Both the position numbers and the translations under genes were made by a program. From a virus: a stretch of DNA of 28,233 nt. Below, piece by piece: positions 22,348 to 27,126 of this stretch; position 1 is the first letter of the stretch; every line of letters begins with the position of its first letter. The stretch lies in IMG/VR virus record IMGVR_UViG_3300032288_002043, positions 1-28,233 of that record; one strand, given 5' to 3'. The notes below the pieces were generated by a model. It saw only the letters and a program-made list of their open reading frames with translations. It was not told where the DNA came from and searched no databases.

Positions 22348-22963
22348 TTAGTCCCATTCTTTCTCGAATATACTGGGAACCGTATTTGACGTAACAGGAG
22401 TTGACGTCTTCGCCGTCTGGCATTTGCACAACGGTGACTGGCAACTCACGGGAGAGACTAGCAGCAAATTCTTTTCCTGGTTGGTCCCCGTCAGAAAAGA
22501 CAAAGACTCGCTCAAAGTCTGCAAGTAACCTGGTATAATGTTTCTTCCAAGAGTTAGCACCAGGTACACCGATGCAAGGTACGCCAACACAAACAGACAA
22601 AGTAATAGTATCCAATTCACCTTCGCATACCCCAATCCAATCCCCTGCTCTATCAACATCTAATACATTATACATTTTTGTTTCAACGCCTGTCATTCCC
22701 ATGTACTTCGGTTCCACCGCTGGATTAAGCGACCTAAAACGTAAATCAACAACACCAGTTTTAGTAATGTAAGGAATCGAGAGACGACCTTGGAACGCTT
22801 CATGTCCAACCTCAGGCTCCTCTACTACGCCGAATCGAGCCAGACGTGCTGCTTCCCTTGTTATTCCCCTGCTTGCTAGGTAATCTTCCGCCTGATAAAT
22901 GTTTGCTGCGTACTTTGCTGCTGCTTTGCCCAGTAATTCCTTCTGCGAAAGACTTTGCTTCAC
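22337..22963 (-). CDS. Primase catalytic part (Toprim domain)
   Basis: 208 aa. Residues ~20-85 resemble the DnaG-type N-terminal catalytic subdomain (AEDYLASRGITREAARLARF then GRLSIPYITKTGVVDLRFRS). The Toprim core follows: GVCEGELDTITLS (111-123; Glu114 as catalytic acid) and VFVFSDGDQPGKEFAASLSR (153-172; the DxD Asp158/Asp160). It makes RNA primers for replication. It starts at GTG 22963, 7 nt after GGGTGG, and overlaps the CHC2 gene by 152 bp in another frame, so primase is made as two chains. Confidence 0.88.
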   Translation of the reverse strand: MKQSLSQKELLGKAAAKYAANIYQAEDYLASRGITREAARLARFGVVEEPEVGHEAFQGRLSIPYITKTGVVDLRFRSLNPAVEPKYMGMTGVETKMYNVLDVDRAGDWIGVCEGELDTITLSVCVGVPCIGVPGANSWKKHYTRLLADFERVFVFSDGDQPGKEFAASLSRELPVTVVQMPDGEDVNSCYVKYGSQYIRERMGLNES

Positions 22964-23186
22964 GTATGTCCACCCTTTCCTGCTTCGCTATAATCTGTAA
23001 ACTATTACCATTCATTCCACAAGCAAAACAATTAAATATGTTTTCCTTAGTGTTAAAACTTGCCGAACTATGAGTGTCATTATGGAACGGACACTTTAAA
23101 TTAACTTGTCCACTAGTCCTTGATGGGTTAGCACCGTAGTGCTTTAACACTAAGACTATATCTGGTAAGTCATCTGTCAAATACAT
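22812..23186 (-). CDS. Primase zinc-binding part (CHC2 domain)
   Basis: 124 aa. The DnaG-type CHC2 zinc finger is complete: Cys32, His35, Cys53 and Cys56 in KCPFHNDTHSSASF and FNCFACGMNG. It binds template DNA and helps choose priming sites. After SFAEGITG (about residue 86) the chain becomes a basic, low-complexity tail (SSSKVRSKHLSGGR, KQGNNKGSSTSGSIRRSRGA) that exists because the reading frame runs over the Toprim gene. The two chains presumably act together as one primase. Confidence 0.85.
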   Translation of the reverse strand: MYLTDDLPDIVLVLKHYGANPSRTSGQVNLKCPFHNDTHSSASFNTKENIFNCFACGMNGNSLQIIAKQERVDIREAKSFAEGITGQSSSKVRSKHLSGGRLPSKQGNNKGSSTSGSIRRSRGA

Positions 23187-23538
23187 CGCCCAACCTTAAT
23201 ACTAGATAAGAATCTGCTATTGATTTTCCTCTGGCTTTGATAATAACCGCAGGTAAGACGGATGATTTTTCAATGCCTCTTGCTTCCGAATAATGTGTTG
23301 CTTCAATTTGAGCCTCTTTCGTCCAACCAGAGAGGTCAATGCGACCTGATTGACCTGGGGCCTTGGCTTCGATGACTCCGATGAACCCGAGAAAGTTCGA
23401 GCGGACAACAACGTCGCCTTCATCTCGTGCACCTGTTCTTGCAAGTCTCTCACTATCAAGTCCAATTCGTCTAAAATAATCTCGTAGTTCGGTTTCAAAG
23501 TTTGCTCCTCTAGCCTTGTGCGATTTCCTGGTTGTCAT
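23170..23538 (-). CDS. Hjc/VRR-NUC-like nuclease (Holliday-junction resolvase type)
   Basis: I take ATG 23538 as the start (preceded by ATGGGAAC) because the preceding 11 codons look like non-family sequence. The order ANFETELRDYFRRIGL (Glu15), RTGARDEGDVVVR (Asp42) and GVIEAKAPGQSG (Glu57, Lys59) is the E...D...ExK layout of Hjc-like PD-(D/E)XK resolvases. It would cut branched DNA from replication and recombination before packaging. It overlaps CHC2 by 17 bp and the 83-aa gene by 29 bp. Confidence 0.8.
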   Translation of the reverse strand: MTTRKSHKARGANFETELRDYFRRIGLDSERLARTGARDEGDVVVRSNFLGFIGVIEAKAPGQSGRIDLSGWTKEAQIEATHYSEARGIEKSSVLPAVIIKARGKSIADSYLVLRLGDVFDR

Positions 23539-23761
23539 GTTCCCATTTCTGATATCTAGCATCACGGTCATATTCTACTTGCTGATACTCAAAATAACTT
23601 TCTTTATTTTTATAGATTAACCAATTAAATTCATGACAAAACAGAGTAATAGTAAATCCATAATCTGCTTCATCCCATTCGTAAAAACCTATATAAAATA
23701 TTTGCTTAAGAGAATCCCAAAAATTGTGATTCTTACCATGACAAAAATATGATATTTTCAT
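23510..23761 (-). CDS. Aromatic-rich small protein (83 aa)
   Basis: MKISYFCHGKNHNFWDSLKQ followed by IFYIGFYEWDEADYGFTITL: unusually rich in Phe, Tyr and Trp (over a fifth of residues) with an acidic, aromatic middle and a polar helical end. The ATG at 23761 follows AAGGAGATAAA, a strong ribosome site. No family was recognised and no zinc set is complete. It might fold as a small beta sheet. Its place between helicase and resolvase suggests replication or recombination. Confidence 0.6.
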   Translation of the reverse strand: MKISYFCHGKNHNFWDSLKQIFYIGFYEWDEADYGFTITLFCHEFNWLIYKNKESYFEYQQVEYDRDARYQKWEHDNQEIAQG

Positions 23762-23770
23762 TTTATCTCC

Positions 23771-24553
23771 TTATGAGTTCTCTGGTATATCTTCAACGTA
23801 CATGTACTCTGGATTAAACGCTAACCAAGTCATAAGAGTTCCTCCAGCATCTGCTCTACCGTAGCGATTTTTGACTGCTGCCACGCCAAGCGATGTGCCC
23901 ACCGTACCGAGTGTACATATGAGAGCAGGAAGTTGTGAGACCTTACCTTGTATTGCGCTTCTTGGCTGACAAGGATTCCCAGGAACTGCTTCAGAAGTAT
24001 GATGTAATACCATAATCGCAGCATTAGTGGCTCTGGCAAGATATTTCAACTCCTTCATAATTGCTCGCATTGAGGCGAACTCTTCACCACCATCAGTGGC
24101 TACATCCATTAGGTTATCTAAAACTATTAATGTTGGAGCGCAGCCCCATAATTCTTCAAAGGCTTGTACTTCTTCGTCAATGTCTTGTAATGTAGGGGAT
24201 GAATCGAAGGACCAGACTATATGACTCCCTTTTTGTAATATAGCCTTGGTCCATCCGATATCATTGTTCAATTTTTCTTCGACATCTGTTTGATTCTTAC
24301 CTGATATCATTGACGCTAGGCGCATAGCCATAGTATGAGCATTGGTATCAGCGGATATATAAAGAGTCGGAACATTTGTCTTTAATGCAATCGCTAGGGC
24401 AAGTGTTGATTTACCTGCCCCAGGAGCACCCGCAAACATTGAAACCTCTGCACGTCTGATAATAATTTTAGAGGCTTCAAATGATTTAAAACAACTAGGT
24501 AGAGGTTCCCCGCCAATAGAAGCACGCCCCACAGACCTAACTAGTGTACGCAT
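23771..24553 (-). CDS. RecA-fold replicative helicase (DnaB/RepA-like ATPase)
   Basis: 260 aa, only the ATPase core with no DnaB N-terminal domain. Walker A is GAPGAGKST (42-50), a catalytic-acid strand carries LYISADTNAHTMAMRLASM (64-82), Walker B is LIVLDNLMD (142-150), and IMVLHHTSE fits motif III/sensor. NRYGRADAGG near the C terminus fits the arginine-finger region. It probably assembles as a hexameric ring moving on single-stranded DNA ahead of the split primase encoded downstream. GGTAGGGGCAATAG precedes the ATG. Confidence 0.85.
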   Translation of the reverse strand: MRTLVRSVGRASIGGEPLPSCFKSFEASKIIIRRAEVSMFAGAPGAGKSTLALAIALKTNVPTLYISADTNAHTMAMRLASMISGKNQTDVEEKLNNDIGWTKAILQKGSHIVWSFDSSPTLQDIDEEVQAFEELWGCAPTLIVLDNLMDVATDGGEEFASMRAIMKELKYLARATNAAIMVLHHTSEAVPGNPCQPRSAIQGKVSQLPALICTLGTVGTSLGVAAVKNRYGRADAGGTLMTWLAFNPEYMYVEDIPENS

Positions 24554-24596
24554 CTATTGCCCCTACCTATTTGTTAAAACGGAAATTGTTCGTCGA

Positions 24597-24980
24597 TTAG
24601 TTTACTGGCTTGCATTGGTCCGCCCCTTGAGGCATTGGACACACCCACATTGCGTAAGGATTCCCCGTCTTGCTGGAGATTCCCGACTTGTACTTGCGTG
24701 CTCCGTGTTGACACATTGGACCTGCTCCAGCGGACGGAGGCGTTGCCTGGGGTGGTGCTGAGGAGCGTTGAGGCTCTGTGCTTGGAGTGGAACTTGGCGT
24801 TGATAAAGGGGCGGTAACCGCTGCTCCCACCACCAACTTTTGTACTGCTGCAATTTGAGTAGCAAAGTCACCAATGCCCTCAAGCAATACACTAAGTTCA
24901 TCTACCGTATTGGCTCTAACGTTAATTAAATCGCCAGTTCCAGTTTTATATGATACTTGTAACTTCCAGTCTTCTGCCAT
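24597..24980 (-). CDS. Zinc-binding protein with Pro/Ser-rich linker (127 aa)
   Basis: Residues 1-52 form a small helical/beta N-terminal part (MAEDWKLQVSYKTGTGDLIN, then DELSVLLEGIGDFATQIAAV). Residues ~58-87 are a Ser/Thr/Pro/Ala linker. The C-terminal end has CQHGARKYKSGISSKTGNPY, then VCPMPQGADQC, a one-zinc C/H/C/C ribbon. This architecture next to nuclease and helicase genes suggests a single-stranded-DNA-binding or recruitment factor, as I recall for similar actinophage proteins, but the family is not certain. Confidence 0.65.
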   Translation of the reverse strand: MAEDWKLQVSYKTGTGDLINVRANTVDELSVLLEGIGDFATQIAAVQKLVVGAAVTAPLSTPSSTPSTEPQRSSAPPQATPPSAGAGPMCQHGARKYKSGISSKTGNPYAMWVCPMPQGADQCKPVN

Positions 24981-25598
24981 TTATATTTCCTTCTTTGCTG
25001 AGAATTCACAATGAGCGGTAAGTCCGCACATGTATTGACAAGAGTTTGTGTTGGGCAAGAATATACCTGCTTTTCGTGCCTTGTCAAATCCTTTTACCAG
25101 GAACTCCATTTTGTCATATGTATATCCTGATAAATCAACCATCTCTACAGTATTGCTACCTCGAGACATGTAATAATTTCCCCAGTCCACCTTTATGTCA
25201 AAGGTTTCTTCTAAACCAAGTTTGTAAAAACCTAGTTGCAAAGTACTGGTTGGCGTGTTCTTAGATGTTTTGAGGTCAACAATTACTAACTGCCCATTAA
25301 CCTCAAAAATTCGGTCTATCACCATTTTAATCGGTACATCAGCCACTACTGGCATTAGTTCTAATTCGATTCCTGGTCGTCCATCTGGAGCAACCCAAAT
25401 CTTCCAATTAGGATTATGTTTACGCCAAGCGATATACTCGCTTACCCACATAGGTCCTGCAGTTTGCCAAAAGTTAATGTCTTCCTTGTTAGGATTAAGT
25501 TTGGTAGCCTTACCACCTATGCGAGCATTGGTTAGGTCAATATCACCCTTACAAGAATTCCAAGATTCTGTCCATAAGTTATCAACATCATTTATCAT
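24981..25598 (-). CDS. RecB/Cas4-like PD-(D/E)XK exonuclease, C-terminal part
   Basis: 205 aa. IELELMPVVADVPIKMVIDR (77-96) then QLVIVDLKTSK (103-113) give the acid (Asp95), Asp108 and Lys110 of the PD-(D/E)XK core. TSTLQLGFYKLGLEE (118-132) carries the RecB-type QxxxY motif. The end CQYMCGLTAHCEF is the cysteine cluster that, with an N-terminal Cys, would hold an iron-sulfur cluster in Cas4/AddB-type nucleases. The family's N-terminal segment is encoded separately upstream, overlapping by 4 bp (ATGA). It would process DNA ends in recombination or host DNA breakdown. Confidence 0.8.
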   Translation of the reverse strand: MINDVDNLWTESWNSCKGDIDLTNARIGGKATKLNPNKEDINFWQTAGPMWVSEYIAWRKHNPNWKIWVAPDGRPGIELELMPVVADVPIKMVIDRIFEVNGQLVIVDLKTSKNTPTSTLQLGFYKLGLEETFDIKVDWGNYYMSRGSNTVEMVDLSGYTYDKMEFLVKGFDKARKAGIFLPNTNSCQYMCGLTAHCEFSAKKEI

Positions 25599-25786
25599 AG
25601 GTTATCCCTATCATAAGTTTCGCAAGCCAAGTGGAATGCTGAACCTCCAACAGACCAAACAGATGGCTCTTCTTGCTTCTCCAATAATCTACCTAGGTAG
25701 TATTGATATCCACAAGTTAAGTAAGTGCTGAAAGCACTATAGGATATATGTTCTGGTAATGTATATTCTTCAAGTTTTATTGACAT
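25595..25786 (-). CDS. RecB/Cas4-like exonuclease, N-terminal part; leaderless start
   Basis: 63 aa from ATG 25786: MSIKLEEYTLPEHISYSAFS, then TYLTCGYQYYLGRLLEKQEE and GGSAFHLACETYD. SYSAFSTYLTCGYQYY is the classic start of RecB/Cas4-type nucleases (first helix plus first cluster Cys), and the rest is found in the overlapping 205-aa gene. I reject the frame's upstream ATG at 25840 because a -10 box TATAAT ends 7 nt before ATG 25786, so the transcript would begin at or near the start codon with no ribosome site. It heads the replication operon. Confidence 0.75.
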   Translation of the reverse strand: MSIKLEEYTLPEHISYSAFSTYLTCGYQYYLGRLLEKQEEPSVWSVGGSAFHLACETYDRDNL

Positions 25787-25793
25787 TAGATAT

Positions 25794-25822
25794 ATTATAC
25801 ACAGGTATAGGGTTAGATGGAA
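25794..25822 (-). promoter_or_regulatory. Leftward promoter of the replication operon (leaderless)
   Basis: Minus strand: TTCCAT (25817-25822), 17-nt spacer ending TACCTGTG, TATAAT (25794-25799). ATG starts 7 nt after the -10 box, the spacing known for actinobacterial leaderless mRNAs. Confidence 0.7.
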
Positions 25823-25834
25823 GTCGTATGTGAC

Positions 25835-25863
25835 TTCCATAGATTGGTACCTGTGTGTATAAT
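25835..25863 (+). promoter_or_regulatory. Rightward promoter of the 56-aa gene
   Basis: TTCCAT (25835-25840), 17-nt spacer with TACCTGTG, TATAAT (25858-25863). Predicted start near 25870, giving a leader of about 75 nt that contains the 25885 hairpin. Confidence 0.65.
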
Positions 25864-25884
25864 TGATATTAATATAATATATAA

Positions 25885-25901
25885 AGACCCCGAAGGGGTC
25901 T
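25885..25901 (+). promoter_or_regulatory. GC-rich hairpin in the leader of the 56-aa gene
   Basis: AGACCCC-GAA-GGGGTCT, a 7-bp perfect stem. There is no T-run after it on the plus strand. On the minus strand it is followed by TTTATATATTATATT and might stop leftward read-through toward the divergent promoter. Leader element or weak leftward terminator. Confidence 0.5.
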
Positions 25902-25944
25902 ATAGTATAATATATAATTAATTATATCTCTAAGGAGTACTATA

Positions 25945-26115
25945 TTGGAAATCGTAAATAACACCTTCTGGGCTGTATTCTTTGGGTCTACTTTAGGAAC
26001 CCTAACTGTATACCTAATCACAACCCTAATCGATGAATATCGTTACGCAAGAGACCAAAAGAATATGAGAGTCCTAATGGATGAATGGGATGAGTTTGAG
26101 TTTGAAGAAGCATAA
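25945..26115 (+). CDS. Small membrane protein (56 aa)
   Basis: It starts with TTG at 25945 after TAAGGAGTACTATA, a strong ribosome site. MEIVNNTFWAVFFGSTLGTL then TVYLITTLIDEY gives one transmembrane segment (about residues 8-29), followed by a charged cytoplasmic tail ending in DEWDEFEFEEA. It is the only plus-strand gene here, under its own promoter and followed by a terminator, so it is expressed alone and at the same time as the replication operon. Early phage membrane peptides often block superinfection or disturb host membrane enzymes; no family was recognised. Confidence 0.7.
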   Translation: MEIVNNTFWAVFFGSTLGTLTVYLITTLIDEYRYARDQKNMRVLMDEWDEFEFEEA

Positions 26116-26133
26116 GCCTTAAAACGACAAAAG

Positions 26134-26174
26134 AACCCCCTTACCCAGTAGTGATACTAGGCGAGGGGGTTTTC
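26134..26174. terminator. Bidirectional terminator between convergent genes
   Basis: AACCCCCT (26134-26141) pairs with AGGGGGTT (26164-26171); an inner AGTA/TACT stem extends the fold. The plus strand follows with TTTTC and the minus strand with TTCTTTTGTCGTTTT. It separates the 56-aa gene from the leftward lysis cassette. Confidence 0.88.
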
Positions 26175-26214
26175 GTGTCTCTAAAGGGCCTTTAAAGGCT
26201 TATTAGGGGTATAA

Positions 26215-26406
26215 CTAGTTGCTTCCACGACCAAATTCTGTGGCTGAAGAATCCAAAGCCTTAAGAAGAGGTCCTGCTACTGCCGCTACTGCGGCTGTTG
26301 CTAATGCCTTTAGGTCTGTATTACCAGCAAGGTATAGAGCAAGCACGGCTGCGATTGCAGCACGAGCATATGTAATTGCAATTGCTTTTAGTTTAGTTGT
26401 ATTCAT
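26215..26406 (-). CDS. Holin
   Basis: 63 aa with two hydrophobic segments: ITYARAAIAAVLALYLAG (about 11-28) and LKALATAAVAAVAGPLLKAL (32-51). The polar ends are MNTTKLKA and a soluble tail SSATEFGRGSN. Size, Ala-rich helices and the spot right after the endolysin gene match small actinophage holins of the r1t-like type. It would oligomerise in the inner membrane and time the release of endolysin. It is the last gene before the bidirectional terminator. Confidence 0.8.
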   Translation of the reverse strand: MNTTKLKAIAITYARAAIAAVLALYLAGNTDLKALATAAVAAVAGPLLKALDSSATEFGRGSN

Positions 26407-26415
26407 ATTCCATCC

Positions 26416-26871
26416 TTAAGGGCGAGCAACGCCCATTACAAGGGAGTAGGCACGTTTCTTTAGATACACACCATCTCCGTTTGATTGACTGCCCTTATTA
26501 TCCCCTGAGGTATTACCCTCGTAGACCGTAAGGTATTTCTTTCCATCGTTGCTAGCGCATATGCCGACGTGGTCAGCCTGTGCATCATCATCGAATTGAA
26601 AGAAAATTATATCTCCAGGTTGGGCTTTGCCAACTGGAACTATCTTTCCTTTTTTAGCAAACCATTTTAATCCTGCATCACAAGAGGCAAATCCCTTTTT
26701 AGTTTGGGCTGCTACTGTGGCTACTAATCCTGCTTGGTCAAAACACCAAGATACGAACATTGCACACCAAGGGTTATTGTTTAATCCATACCACTTGCCA
26801 TACATACTGTCGTTGTTCTTGCCTACTTCTTGGTATCCAAGTTGTGACTTTGCTATATCTACTACGTTCAT
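26416..26871 (-). CDS. Endolysin (CHAP-type cysteine amidase/peptidase)
   Basis: 151 aa from ATG 26871, chosen because it overlaps the previous stop as ATGA; ATG 26883 is an alternative. It is a single catalytic domain: nucleophile Cys36 in NPWCAMFVSWCFDQAG, His101 in ADHVGICAS, and YEGN (117-120) supplying the third residue. PGDIIFFQF before His is the usual CHAP strand. It cuts peptidoglycan peptides or the amide link. No separate wall-binding domain is present, so binding must lie in the catalytic domain. It sits just before the holin gene. Confidence 0.88.
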   Translation of the reverse strand: MNVVDIAKSQLGYQEVGKNNDSMYGKWYGLNNNPWCAMFVSWCFDQAGLVATVAAQTKKGFASCDAGLKWFAKKGKIVPVGKAQPGDIIFFQFDDDAQADHVGICASNDGKKYLTVYEGNTSGDNKGSQSNGDGVYLKKRAYSLVMGVARP

Positions 26872-26969
26872 ATTGACATCCATCCCTGGTAACCCGTATC
26901 TGGGTTATCCTTTAGCCATTGTTCTCTTAATTTATTCTGGTATTCCCAATCAATATCGTTACTCATCAT
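26868..26969 (-). CDS. Tiny coupled protein in the lysis cassette (33 aa)
   Basis: MMSNDIDWEYQNKLREQWLK then DNPDTGYQGWMSI; a second ATG follows directly. It overlaps the 55-aa gene by 11 bp and the endolysin start by 4 bp. It may be a true peptide or a translational bridge that carries ribosomes to the endolysin. No family was recognised and the upstream ribosome site is weak. Confidence 0.45.
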   Translation of the reverse strand: MMSNDIDWEYQNKLREQWLKDNPDTGYQGWMSI

Positions 26970-27126
26970 TAGAGTTACGCAACGGATAGGTAATAGCCCA
27001 GACTACTAAAGTTAGTATGATTGCATACCCAACTACAGTTTTAGCCGAGCCAGTTAACACAACCCAAGCAATAAACATACCTAGTAAGGTCCATAATTGT
27101 TGAACCATATCTCTTAGTACTTTCAA
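26959..27126 (-). CDS. Two-pass membrane protein in the lysis cassette (55 aa)
   Basis: It starts with TTG at 27126, supported by AAAAGGAGAAAACC and a 4-bp overlap (TTGA) with the stop of the preceding gene. WTLLGMFIAWVVLTG (12-26) and VVGYAIILTLVVWAITY (31-47) form two membrane helices with a short KT loop, and both ends are charged. It resembles the small two-helix membrane proteins seen beside actinophage lysis genes and could be a second holin or an antiholin to the 63-aa holin. Confidence 0.7.
   Translation of the reverse strand: MKVLRDMVQQLWTLLGMFIAWVVLTGSAKTVVGYAIILTLVVWAITYPLRNSNDE

Larger units (their letters stand above)
25787..25944. promoter_or_regulatory. Divergent, mirror-symmetric promoter region
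   Basis: A perfect inverted repeat ATGGAAGTC-GTATGT-GACTTCCAT (25817-25840) forms the centre. On each strand TTCCAT is followed by exactly 17 nt and TATAAT, with TACCTGTG just before the -10 box. The leftward promoter serves the replication operon and the rightward one the 56-aa membrane protein. Both -35 boxes are far from TTGACA, so an activator or alternative sigma factor is likely. Confidence 0.75.

Noticed and set aside
23217-23498. 93-aa minus-strand frame inside the Hjc-like nuclease gene
   Set aside because: Its sequence looks protein-like, but the other frame carries the complete nuclease motif order and is coupled to both neighbours.
23539-23571. 11-codon extension of the Hjc-like gene to 23571
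   Set aside because: The extra residues are not family-like, and ATG 23538 starts exactly where nuclease-like sequence begins.
25787-25840. N-terminal extension of the RecB/Cas4-like small gene
   Set aside because: It would start upstream of the promoter's -10 box and adds a stretch unlike the family.
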